This document shows positions 9,067 through 17,195 of a stretch of 64,000 nucleotides of DNA, piece after piece. The notes under the pieces were generated by a model. The model ran no database searches and had not been told where the DNA came from. It was given only the letters and a program-made list of their open reading frames with translations. The position numbers and the translations under genes were made by a program. The DNA comes from Peptococcaceae bacterium (GTDB lineage: Bacteria > Bacillota > Peptococcia > Peptococcales > Peptococcaceae), in contig JAFQEO010000003.1 in the NCBI GenBank assembly GCA_017399005.1, positions 23,808 through 87,807 of the forward strand, given 5' to 3'. Position 1 is the stretch's first letter; the number at the start of each line of letters is the position of its first letter.

Positions 9067-9080
9067 AAGGTGGATGAACT

Positions 9081-9980
9081 ATGGAACGGAAAACATTTAT
9101 TCTTGGTGCGTTTCTTGCACTGCTTCCCGGAGTTTTGTGGGGGCTTTCCGGTGTATTTGGGCAGTATCTGTTTCAGCAGAGAGGGATTAGTGCAGAGTGG
9201 CTGGTTACAACCCGTCTGCTGATTTCGGGCAGCTTGATGCTGATAATCAGCTTTGCCGGCAGCCGCCAAAAAACGCTGGCAATTTTTCATGATAAAAAAG
9301 ATGCAGGGCGTTTACTGATTTTTGCAATTTTTGGTCTGATGGCTGTTCAGCTTACTTATTTTGTGGCAATCGCAAAATCGAATGCGCCGACGGCAACCAT
9401 TCTGCAGTATGTATTCCCGGTGATGATTGTATTATATACAGCAGTACGCGGGCACAAGCTGCCAAATAAAAAAGAGGTTGTAGCGGTTGTGTTAGCGATG
9501 GTGGGTATTTTCCTGCTGGTGACTCACGGCAATCCGGGAACACTGAGTATTACGGTAGAAGCGCTGGTGTGGGGCTTATCGTCTGCGGTAGCGATGGCAT
9601 TTTACACCATGTATCCCGGCAGTCTGCAGAAACGCTGGGGGTCGCCGGTGGTTGTCGGCTGGGGGATGCTGTTTGGCGGTATTGCGCTGAACTTTTATCA
9701 TCCGTTCTGGGCCTTTACCGGTGATGTTGATTTGATGTGCATTCTGATGATTGCATTTATTATTCTGTTTGCAACATTCGGTGCGTTTTATATTTATCTA
9801 GTCAGTGTTACAATGATTGGGGCAACCTATGCGAGCCTGTTTGCGTGTATTGAGCCGCTGGCATCTGCATTTTTCTCGGTGGTTGGTCTTAATCTGGTGT
9901 TTAACTATATGGACTGGATTGGTGCGGCACTGATTATGATTACAATGTTTCTGCTGTCCTGGAAAACCGGGGAAAAATAA
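9081..9980 (+). CDS. EamA/DMT-family transporter
   Basis: The 299-residue protein has ten predicted hydrophobic segments arranged as two EamA repeats (LLPGVLWGLSGVFGQYLF near the N-terminus; WGLSSAVAMAFYTMYPG starting the second). The family exports or imports small metabolites (amino acids, sugars, purines). The substrate cannot be read from the sequence. It begins 14 bases after rlmH and may be read with it. A second, only distantly similar member lies at 60197. Confidence 0.85.
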   Translation: MERKTFILGAFLALLPGVLWGLSGVFGQYLFQQRGISAEWLVTTRLLISGSLMLIISFAGSRQKTLAIFHDKKDAGRLLIFAIFGLMAVQLTYFVAIAKSNAPTATILQYVFPVMIVLYTAVRGHKLPNKKEVVAVVLAMVGIFLLVTHGNPGTLSITVEALVWGLSSAVAMAFYTMYPGSLQKRWGSPVVVGWGMLFGGIALNFYHPFWAFTGDVDLMCILMIAFIILFATFGAFYIYLVSVTMIGATYASLFACIEPLASAFFSVVGLNLVFNYMDWIGAALIMITMFLLSWKTGEK

Positions 9981-10072
9981 CGAAAAAATTTGGAATAAAA
10001 TCGTTTTCAGTATTCGATTAACGGGTATGATATCAGTAGTGAATTGCGAAAATACGGGAGGCGTATGATATT

Positions 10073-10804
10073 ATGGATACAAAAGCATTATTTAAATTAG
10101 GATATGGATTATATGTTATCGGTACAGAACTGGATGGGCAGCTCTCCGGATGCACTGCAAATACTGTTGTGCAGATTACCAATGACCCTGTGCAGATTGC
10201 GGTTGGTTTAAACAAAGCCAATTACACGAATGAACTGATTCATAAAAGCGGTAAACTGAGCGTTTCCATTCTGGACAAGTCTGCTGAAATGGATTTAATC
10301 GCCAACTTCGGATTCCAGAGCAGCCGTACTGCCGACAAATTCCATACAAGCGGGCAGCCGTTTGTTACAGATGTACAGCAGGTTCCATATCTGAGTGAAC
10401 ACACCAGCGGTGTGTTATCGGCTAAAGTTGTGAACACTATGGATTGTGGAACCCATACATTATTCCTGTGTGAAGTGGTGGATGCGCAGGTGCTGTCCAG
10501 TGAAGAGCCAATGACCTACGCATATTATCACAGCGATGTGAAAAATAAAAAGAAACCGGCAGAGGCTGCTCCTGCGGAACAGTGGAAATGCGCAATCTGC
10601 GGTCATGTACACGAAGGGGCTCTGCCGGATGATTTTGTATGCCCAATCTGCAAACAGCCTGCGAAAGTGTTCTCGAAAGTAGAACCGGAAGTAAAAGAAA
10701 GCTGGAAATGCCAGATTTGCGGTCATGTACATGAAGGGGAGCTGACAGAAGATTTTATCTGCCCGATTTGTAAACAGCCGGCAAAAGTATTTGTAAAACA
10801 GTAA
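10073..10804 (+). CDS. Flavin reductase with two tandem rubredoxin domains
   Basis: The 243-residue protein has an FMN-binding flavin reductase-like domain (residues 1-160) followed by two near-identical rubredoxin modules (about 168-200 and 211-243). Each module has CxICGHVHEG and CPICKQPAKVF, the short rubrerythrin type. High-molecular-weight rubredoxins of this plan pass electrons from NAD(P)H-dependent partners to oxygen- or peroxide-reducing enzymes. The module duplication is recent, judging by the identical tails. The gene has its own terminator. Confidence 0.88.
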   Translation: MDTKALFKLGYGLYVIGTELDGQLSGCTANTVVQITNDPVQIAVGLNKANYTNELIHKSGKLSVSILDKSAEMDLIANFGFQSSRTADKFHTSGQPFVTDVQQVPYLSEHTSGVLSAKVVNTMDCGTHTLFLCEVVDAQVLSSEEPMTYAYYHSDVKNKKKPAEAAPAEQWKCAICGHVHEGALPDDFVCPICKQPAKVFSKVEPEVKESWKCQICGHVHEGELTEDFICPICKQPAKVFVKQ

Positions 10805-10824
10805 AACAGGATAACGTAAATAAT

Positions 10825-10870
10825 AAACAGGCGGAAACTCGAGGTTATACTTCGATTTTCCGCCTGTTTT
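10825..10870. terminator. Bidirectional terminator
   Basis: AACAGGCGGAAA pairs with TTTCCGCCTGTT around a loop that itself holds CTCGA/TTCGA. It has A-runs on the left and T-runs on the right, between the rubredoxin fusion and the convergent dnaB. Confidence 0.8.
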
Positions 10871-10890
10871 GTTTGAAGTTGTTTTTCAAT

Positions 10891-10906
10891 TGTTTCACGT
10901 GAAACA
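10891..10906. promoter_or_regulatory. parS centromere site (second copy)
   Basis: TGTTTCACGTGAAACA, identical to the site at 4051-4066, lies in the short gap before the dnaB 3' end. Two exact copies of a 16-bp palindrome within 7 kb are not chance. Confidence 0.93.
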
Positions 10907-10915
10907 TTCTGAATT

Positions 10916-12253
10916 TTAGCCCGGCATATGGCTGAGATTGCCGAATTTGGTGAATTCTTTGCGGAAACTCAGGTCAACAGAGCCGGTGGCGCCGTTTCTA
11001 TGTTTTGCGATAATAATTTCCGCCTGGCCTTTTTTCTCGGAGTTTTCGTTGTAATACTCGTCACGGTAGATAAACATAACGATATCGGCATCCTGCTCTA
11101 AGGAACCGGATTCACGCAGATGGCTCAGGCTTGGTTTTTTCTCCTGCCCCTGTTCTACGGAACGGCTCAGCTGTGATAGCGCGATGATTGGAATATCCAG
11201 TTCTCTTGCCAGTGCTTTCAGGCTTCTGGAAATCTGAGATACTTCCTGCTGACGGCTTTCGATACGGCCGGTACTGCCCATCAGCTGCAGGTAGTCGATA
11301 ATAATCAGCGAAAGCCCCTGTTCCGCTTTTAGCCGACGGGCTTTTGCACGCACTTCACGCACGGAAATAGCCGGGGTATCATCGATATAAACCGGTGCTT
11401 CGCCCAGAGGTGCAATGGCATTGACGAGACGAATCCAGTCATCGCCGAAAATACGGCCATTGCGCAGAGTTTGTTGGTCGATTTCGGCCATGGAGGAAAT
11501 CATACGATTTACCAGCTGCTCCTTGGACATTTCCAGACTGAATATGGCTACCGGCTGTCCGGTTGCCATAGCAGCATTCTGCGCCATATTCAGAGCCAGA
11601 GCGGTTTTTCCCATAGCCGGACGGGCAGCCAGAATAATAAAGTCGGATTTCTGCCAGCCAGATGTCATACGGTCTAAATCAATAAAGCCGGAAGTAAGAC
11701 CAGTCAGGCCTTCTTTTTTCTGTGCCAGAATTTCCAGTTGATTTAATGTCTGACCGATTACTTCGGAAATTGGTGTTAAACCGGAACGGGTGCGTTTTTG
11801 CGAAATTTCCAGAACCATGCGCTCGGCATCGTCCAGAATTTTTTCGGTTTCCTCGGTATCATCGTAACTGCGGTTGGAAATATTGCTGGCGATACTGATT
11901 AAATCGCGCAGCACCGCTTTTTCTTTTACGATTCCGGCATAGTGTACAATATTGGATGCACTGCCCAGAGAGTTTGCAATCTGTGCCACATAGGCCATGC
12001 CGCCGGCTTTTTCCAGATTGCCGTCTTTGTCCAGCTGTGCAGTGATGGTAACCAGATCAACCGGTACATTCTGTTCATTCATTTTGCGCATGGTGGCAAA
12101 CAGCACACCGTGGTCATGCCGGTAAAAATCGGATTCTTTTAATAACGGGATAACTTCCAGGATGGCATCCCGATCGTTAAACATGGCCGCCAGTACAGCC
12201 TGTTCTGCTTCCAGACTCTGCGGCAGCATTTTGTCGTTTGTAAATTCAGCCAT
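10916..12253 (-). CDS. dnaB: Replicative DNA helicase DnaB
   Basis: The 445-residue protein has the N-terminal helical domain (LPQSLEAEQAVLAAMF), a linker, and a RecA-type core with Walker A (ARPAMGKTALALN), Walker B (LIIIDYLQLM) and the IIALSQLSRSVEQ and DADIVMFIYRDEYY motifs. It unwinds DNA ahead of the replisome. The start at 12253 has GAGGAGG eight bases upstream; a longer frame to 12292 lacks support. rplI, often adjacent, is not present here. Confidence 0.96.
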   Translation of the reverse strand: MAEFTNDKMLPQSLEAEQAVLAAMFNDRDAILEVIPLLKESDFYRHDHGVLFATMRKMNEQNVPVDLVTITAQLDKDGNLEKAGGMAYVAQIANSLGSASNIVHYAGIVKEKAVLRDLISIASNISNRSYDDTEETEKILDDAERMVLEISQKRTRSGLTPISEVIGQTLNQLEILAQKKEGLTGLTSGFIDLDRMTSGWQKSDFIILAARPAMGKTALALNMAQNAAMATGQPVAIFSLEMSKEQLVNRMISSMAEIDQQTLRNGRIFGDDWIRLVNAIAPLGEAPVYIDDTPAISVREVRAKARRLKAEQGLSLIIIDYLQLMGSTGRIESRQQEVSQISRSLKALARELDIPIIALSQLSRSVEQGQEKKPSLSHLRESGSLEQDADIVMFIYRDEYYNENSEKKGQAEIIIAKHRNGATGSVDLSFRKEFTKFGNLSHMPG

Positions 12254-12383
12254 GTAGCGACCTCCTCGATTGATGAACGATATTTGTTTCATTATACACT
12301 TTAAAGTTCGTATTTACAATTTAAAGTTCGTACTCATCATGAAAAGAAAGAATAACTTCTAAAGAGGAGAAAGTTTTTAAGAA

Positions 12384-12411
12384 TTGCACAGATAAACGAA
12401 TGTGTTATAAT
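12384..12411 (+). promoter_or_regulatory. Sigma-A-type promoter
   Basis: TTGCAC (12384) and TATAAT (12406) are separated by 16 bases, 35 bases upstream of the SirTM-like gene. Confidence 0.55.
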
Positions 12412-12445
12412 AAAAGGCAGAGATTATGTTTACGGAGTGAGTGTT

Positions 12446-13225
12446 ATGGCAAAACAGACGGATACAAGCTGGAATGAAGAGAAACTGGAACAGATTGCAA
12501 AAACACTGCGGCAGGCAGATCAGATTCTGGTCGGCATTGGCGGAGGTTTTAATGCAGCTGCCGGGGTTGCGGAACTGCCGTTAAATAAAAAATTGAAAGA
12601 AAATGAATACTGGCCGTTCTGGCTGCCTTATATCCGGAAGCAGAGGCTGAATAAAGAGGTGCCGGAGTTATATAAACAACTGGCACAGATTCTGAGCGGG
12701 AAAGATTATTTTATTATCGATAGTAATCCAGACGGGTTTTTGTATTACAGCGGGCTGGAGATGGCTCGCATTTACAAAGCACAGGGCGATATGGCTCGTG
12801 TGCAGTGCAGTAAGAACTGCCAGAACCACAGCTGGATTGGCAAGCAGTATTTTGATAAAGTGGAGGCCGATGCATCGTTTTTACCGGTTTGTCCGCATTG
12901 TGGAGCTCCTCTGGTGATGAATGTATATACCGGCGGCAAATTCTGCGATGAACCGTATCAGGAAAAAAACAGTGCCTATTTCCGGTTTATTAACGGCTCT
13001 GCAAGAAATAAGCTGGCGATTCTGGAACTGGGTGTAGGATACACGATGCCGGAGCTGATTCGTTTCCCGTTTGAACAGATTGTCATGAATCACAAACAGG
13101 CAAAACTGATTCGGGTGAACACCATGCATCCGCTTTGCGTGGAAGAAAATCGGCATAAGGCTATTTGCACAGAGGCAAGTATTGCAGAGGTGTTGCCGGC
13201 CCTGCTGAAAAAAGCGATGAACTGA
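12446..13225 (+). CDS. Divergent sirtuin (SirTM-like) protein
   Basis: The 259-residue protein has a Rossmann opening (ADQILVGIGGGFNAAAGV) where sirtuins have GAGxSxxxG, a zinc-site region (VQCSKNC and CPHCGAP) and a C-terminal fold consistent with class M sirtuins. The NAD/catalytic motif, usually TNVDH or QNIDxLH, reads IDSNPDGFL here, so the catalytic His is not in its usual place. No macrodomain or lipoate-ligase partner gene is adjacent. Activity as an ADP-ribosyltransferase or deacylase is therefore doubtful. SD ACGGAG sits 8 bases before the ATG. Confidence 0.7.
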   Translation: MAKQTDTSWNEEKLEQIAKTLRQADQILVGIGGGFNAAAGVAELPLNKKLKENEYWPFWLPYIRKQRLNKEVPELYKQLAQILSGKDYFIIDSNPDGFLYYSGLEMARIYKAQGDMARVQCSKNCQNHSWIGKQYFDKVEADASFLPVCPHCGAPLVMNVYTGGKFCDEPYQEKNSAYFRFINGSARNKLAILELGVGYTMPELIRFPFEQIVMNHKQAKLIRVNTMHPLCVEENRHKAICTEASIAEVLPALLKKAMN

Positions 13226-13249
13226 CTTTACGATACAGAAGTCAACAAA

Positions 13250-13279
13250 AAAGCCGGAACAGAATGTTGTTCCGGCTTT
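13250..13279. terminator. Bidirectional terminator
   Basis: AAAGCCGGAACA and TGTTCCGGCTTT form a perfect 12-bp stem with a 6-base loop between convergent genes. Confidence 0.85.
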
Positions 13280-13308
13280 GCTAATGTATTCGTTTGTGAA
13301 TAGATGAA

Positions 13309-13908
13309 CTATTTGCCCATTTTCTGTTCAACAATGGCTTTCAGCATTGCAACAGTGCCATCAATTCCTAACAGACCACTGTTAATCATTAAATCCTGAC
13401 CTTCCACGCGGCCCCATTTCATTTCGCTGTAGAACTGGTAATATGCACGGCGCTGTTTGTCAGTTTTTTTGATTAATTTCAGAGCTACATCGCGATCTGC
13501 GATGCCATGACGGCTCATAATACGATTGATACGTTTTTCAATATCAGCGTAGATAAATACGCGGATAACATTTTCACGGTCTTCCAGTACATAGTTTGCA
13601 CAGCGACCAACGATTACACAGTTTTCTGTATCTGCTTTCTCTTTAATTAAATCCGACTGCATTTTAAATACGCGGTCATTTAAAGAGCCAGGATCGATAG
13701 ATGGTGGATAATAAGGAGCAAATAACGGATTGGATGCAGCTTCATCTGCTTTCAGCAGAACCTGTTCGTCAATACCGCTTTTTTCAGATACGATTTTTAA
13801 TAAATCCTTGTCATAGAAAGAGAAACCTAATTCCTTAGCGAGTTTTTCACCGATTTCGTGCCCGCCGCTGCCGTATTCACGACCGATAGTAATAATCATG
13901 TTAGCCAT
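13309..13908 (-). CDS. Cytidylate kinase-like family protein
   Basis: The 199-residue P-loop kinase opens ITIGREYGSGGHEIGEKLA, the signature of the AAA_26/cytidylate-kinase-like family rather than true Cmk. FYDKDLL, CVIVGRCANYVL and RINRIMSRHGI follow. Substrates of this family are poorly defined; it is often annotated as a nucleoside-monophosphate-kinase-like protein. A good SD (GGAGG) precedes the ATG. Confidence 0.85.
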   Translation of the reverse strand: MANMIITIGREYGSGGHEIGEKLAKELGFSFYDKDLLKIVSEKSGIDEQVLLKADEAASNPLFAPYYPPSIDPGSLNDRVFKMQSDLIKEKADTENCVIVGRCANYVLEDRENVIRVFIYADIEKRINRIMSRHGIADRDVALKLIKKTDKQRRAYYQFYSEMKWGRVEGQDLMINSGLLGIDGTVAMLKAIVEQKMGK

Positions 13909-14159
13909 ATGAATTCCTCCTGCTGTAAAAAATTAAGATAAATGTAATTAAGACGGATAAGAATATATAAAAAATCTTTTTCCTTGTGATAATTATAACA
14001 TGTATATCTGGAAAAGAAAAGCAATTATAATGGGGACCGGGCACAAAAAAGATTTTATAGAAGGGCTTTTTTTGCAACATGGGGAATACTATAATGAAAT
14101 AATAACAGCTGTAATAAATATAAACTGTATATGCGAAATAGAATGTGAGAGTGAGTTAT

Positions 14160-14999
14160 ATGCCGGGGCTGGTTTTAGAGGGCGGCACATTCCGTCCGAT
14201 TTTCAGTGCGGGAATCATGGATGCCATGGTGAAGCACAATATTATGTTTCCATATTGCATCGGGGTATCGGCCGGAATTACCGACGGATTCTCCTATGCA
14301 TCCAGACAGATTGGACGAAACCTGGAAATACTGAAGCAGTATCGCAATGATAGACGATATCTGGGAGCGCAGAATTTTCTGACGGATCGCAGCCTGTTCG
14401 GGGTAAAGTTTGTGTTTGAAGAGATTCCCAATAAACTGCTGCCGTTTGACTGGGATGCTTTTGCAGAATACAATGGAACATTTCTGGTTGGTGTAACGAA
14501 TGCACGAACCGGCAAAAGTGAATACCTGGATGGGAAAAAGCTGGATAAGACCAATGCTATAGTGAAAGCCACCTGCGCCATTCCACTGATGTTTCCGCCG
14601 GTTTCTATTAATGGGGAAGAGTATTACGATGGGGGAATCTGTGATCCGATTGCTGTGCGCAAAGCGCTGGCAGATGGAAATGAGAAACTCCTGATTATTC
14701 TGACCCGACCGAAAGAATATGAGAAAAAACTGGGCAGCAGTAATAAAATTGCGGCTCGTGTATTGAAGAATAAATATCCAAATCTGATAGAACCGCTGCT
14801 GACCCGGCATGAAAAATATAATGAAACGGTCCGGTTCTGTGATGAACTGGAGCGGCAGGGCAAAGCCATTGTGCTGCGGCCAGCCGATGAGGGAATTATC
14901 GACAGTATGGAAAAAGATGTAGACAAGATTGTCGCCTGCTATCAGTATGGGTATCAGCTGGCAGAAAGACGTATGGACGAAATTGCTGCATTGTTTTAG
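14160..14999 (+). CDS. Patatin-like phospholipase
   Basis: The 279-residue protein from the ATG at 14160 has the oxyanion segment GLVLEGGTFRPIFSAGIMD, the nucleophile elbow GVSAG (SAGITDG) and the catalytic Asp in the DGG motif (YDGGICDP), the Ser-Asp dyad of patatins (RssA/YjjU type). It likely cleaves acyl esters of phospholipids at the cytoplasmic face. It lies 12 bases upstream of a lipid kinase gene, which suggests a joint role in membrane lipid turnover. Confidence 0.88.
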   Translation: MPGLVLEGGTFRPIFSAGIMDAMVKHNIMFPYCIGVSAGITDGFSYASRQIGRNLEILKQYRNDRRYLGAQNFLTDRSLFGVKFVFEEIPNKLLPFDWDAFAEYNGTFLVGVTNARTGKSEYLDGKKLDKTNAIVKATCAIPLMFPPVSINGEEYYDGGICDPIAVRKALADGNEKLLIILTRPKEYEKKLGSSNKIAARVLKNKYPNLIEPLLTRHEKYNETVRFCDELERQGKAIVLRPADEGIIDSMEKDVDKIVACYQYGYQLAERRMDEIAALF

Positions 15000-15011
15000 G
15001 GGGAGAATTAG

Positions 15012-15959
15012 ATGCAGAAAGAATTGCTTTTTTTGGTAAATCCAAAAGCCGGAAAGGCTGAAATTAAAAATAATCTCATGGATATCATTGACCACTTTGT
15101 AAAGAATGAATGGAAAGTGGCTGTGCGCACGACACAGTATTCAGGTGAAGTTTCGGATATTATCCGGGAAGATGCCTGCAATTACCAGATGATTGTATGT
15201 GCAGGTGGTGACGGCACTTTAAACGAGGCGGTAGGGGGGCTGATGCAGACAGACTGTAAACCGCTGCTTGGTTATATTCCGGCCGGCACAACTAATGATT
15301 TTGCGGTGAGCCTGGATTTGCCCCGCGAAGTACATCATGCGGCAGAAACCATTATGAACGGGAAACCGTTTTCCTGTGATGCGGGGCGTTTTAACGACAG
15401 GCATTTTGTATATGTAGCTGCATTCGGAATTTTTACAGAGGTGAGCTATTCTACCCCGCAGCCGTCTAAAAACATGCTGGGACGTGCGGCCTATATTTTA
15501 GAAGGTATTAAATCTTTAACCGATATCAAAACATATCAGCTCACGATTGAACACAATGGTGAAACCATCACCGGGGAATTTTTATTCGGGATGGTATCTA
15601 ACTCCATTTCTGTTGGCGGATTCAAGATGGGCAAGCCGGAAGATGTATCGATGAATGACGGGCTGCTGGAAGTGCTGCTGGTGAAAAAACCGCGCAACCT
15701 GGCAGAATTGCAGAGTACAATTGCATCGCTGCTGCGCAACGATTTAAACAATCCTTGTCTGTATACTTTCCACACCAGTGATTTGCGGGTATTCTCCAGT
15801 GAAGATGTTTCCTGGACGCTGGACGGAGAATTTGGCGGCAATCTGCGTGATGTACAGATTGATGTAATCCCGCAGGCGTATACCATTATGGTTCCTTCTA
15901 GGGAAGTAAACAGGGCAAAATCATTTGATGAGATTAGCTTAGTAGCAGAAAAATTATAA
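15012..15959 (+). CDS. Diacylglycerol kinase-type lipid kinase (YegS/DgkB family)
   Basis: The 315-residue protein starts with LLFLVNPKAGKAEIK and contains the nucleotide-binding VCAGGDGTLNEAVGGL motif and GYIPAGTTNDFAVSL, diagnostic of the family that phosphorylates diacylglycerol or related lipids. SD GGGGGAG is close upstream, and the patatin gene precedes it by 12 bases, so they form an operon ending in a terminator. Confidence 0.93.
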   Translation: MQKELLFLVNPKAGKAEIKNNLMDIIDHFVKNEWKVAVRTTQYSGEVSDIIREDACNYQMIVCAGGDGTLNEAVGGLMQTDCKPLLGYIPAGTTNDFAVSLDLPREVHHAAETIMNGKPFSCDAGRFNDRHFVYVAAFGIFTEVSYSTPQPSKNMLGRAAYILEGIKSLTDIKTYQLTIEHNGETITGEFLFGMVSNSISVGGFKMGKPEDVSMNDGLLEVLLVKKPRNLAELQSTIASLLRNDLNNPCLYTFHTSDLRVFSSEDVSWTLDGEFGGNLRDVQIDVIPQAYTIMVPSREVNRAKSFDEISLVAEKL

Positions 15960-15968
15960 AAGAACAAT

Positions 15969-15998
15969 AAAAGCAGACACCGACCGGTGTCTGCTTTT
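15969..15998. terminator. Bidirectional terminator
   Basis: AAAAGCAGACACCG and CGGTGTCTGCTTTT form a 14-bp stem with a T-run, between the lipid kinase gene and the convergent small-protein/trxB unit. Confidence 0.88.
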
Positions 15999-16022
15999 TT
16001 GTCGTACAGAAGTCATATAGAA

Positions 16023-16142
16023 TCAGAGATAGTATAAAAGTGATGCAAATGATGGTAACAGCAAACCAATGGAAAGCATGGCAACCAGAATGATTAAAAA
16101 TGCTTTCTGCAGTTTGGACTGTTTGTCCTTGTTGTAATACAT
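16023..16142 (-). CDS. Small single-span membrane protein (39 aa)
   Basis: The ORF MYYNKDKQSKLQKAF... (39 residues) has a basic N-terminus and one hydrophobic helix (FLIILVAMLSIGLLLPSFA). A strong AGGAGGGG site precedes the ATG, and it starts 17 bases after the trxB stop on the same strand, so it is translated as the second gene of a trxB unit. It resembles in plan the short membrane miniproteins known in Bacillota (Prli42-type), but identity is not shown. Confidence 0.72.
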   Translation of the reverse strand: MYYNKDKQSKLQKAFLIILVAMLSIGLLLPSFASLLYYL

Positions 16143-16159
16143 AGGAACCCCTCCTGTGC

Positions 16160-17068
16160 CTAGCCTCTGAAGTACTCTTCAATCCCGTGCATAACAGCGC
16201 CGCCGTCACCAACTGCAGTAGTAACCTGACGCAGTTTTTTCTGACGAACATCGCCGATTGCAAATACGCCAGGGATATTGGTAGCCATTTCCTCGTCGGT
16301 AATGATATAGCCCTGTTCGTTTACTTCCAGTTCTGCAGGCAGGAAGGAAGCGTTTGGCAGATAGCCTACAAAAATGAATACGCCGTTGACATCCAGTGTG
16401 CTGGTTGCATCGGTTTTTTTGTTGCGCAGTTTCAGCTGGGTTACTTTTTCATCACCCACAATTTCATCCACTACTGTGTCATAGATGATATTCAGTTTTT
16501 CGTTTGCCAGTGCACGACTCTGTGCCAGTTTATTTGCACGCAGTTCATCACGGCGATGAATCAGAGTAACGCTGGAGCACATTTTGGTTAAATACATCGC
16601 TTCTTCTACAGCGGTATCGCCGCCGCCAACAACAGCAACCGGCTGATCACGGAAGAAGAAACCGTCACAGGTTGCACAGTAGGAAACACCACGGCCACGC
16701 AGACGACCTTCGTTTTCTACGCCCAGTGTTCTAGGTTTTGCACCGGATGCAATTACAATCGCTTTTGCTTCGATGGTCTGTTTGTCAGTGATTACTTTTT
16801 TGATATCACCGGACAAATCCAGAGACTGCACCTGTTCATAAATCATTTCTACACCAAAAGTCTGGGTCTGTTCGAAAAATTTCATCATCAGCTCCGGGCC
16901 GGAAATCCCTTCCGGAAAGCCCGGGTAGTTTTCAATCATATCGGTAGTAGCAGCCTGACCGCCAGGAACCCCGTGTTCCAGAATAGCGGTTTTGTAACCT
17001 GCACGTGATGCATAAATTGCAGCAGTCATGCCAGCAGGGCCGGCACCGATAATTAACACTTCATACAT
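16160..17068 (-). CDS. trxB: Thioredoxin reductase
   Basis: The 302-residue protein has the FAD-binding GAGPAGMTAAIYASRAG, the redox-active pair CATC (residues about 137-140, SYCATCDGFF), the NADPH-binding GGGDTAVEEA and a C-terminal GVFAIGDV FAD motif. It reduces thioredoxin with NADPH. The start is supported by an AAGGAGG site 7-9 bases upstream. The small membrane protein follows. Confidence 0.96.
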   Translation of the reverse strand: MYEVLIIGAGPAGMTAAIYASRAGYKTAILEHGVPGGQAATTDMIENYPGFPEGISGPELMMKFFEQTQTFGVEMIYEQVQSLDLSGDIKKVITDKQTIEAKAIVIASGAKPRTLGVENEGRLRGRGVSYCATCDGFFFRDQPVAVVGGGDTAVEEAMYLTKMCSSVTLIHRRDELRANKLAQSRALANEKLNIIYDTVVDEIVGDEKVTQLKLRNKKTDATSTLDVNGVFIFVGYLPNASFLPAELEVNEQGYIITDEEMATNIPGVFAIGDVRQKKLRQVTTAVGDGGAVMHGIEEYFRG

Positions 17069-17132
17069 AAAAGTAGCCTCCTTATATAAATAGATACATA
17101 ATCGTATACTGCCAGTTTACAGTATCATAGCA

Positions 17133-17161
17133 CAAAAAAAGCGCGGGAGCAATTCCCGCGC
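17133..17161 (-). terminator. Terminator after the M23 peptidase gene
   Basis: GCGCGGGA and TCCCGCGC form a GC-rich stem; a run of seven A on the left gives a U-run for minus-strand transcripts. Confidence 0.85.
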
Positions 17162-17195
17162 AGTTAATTTCGTATTTAGATTTGATTGCAATTCT

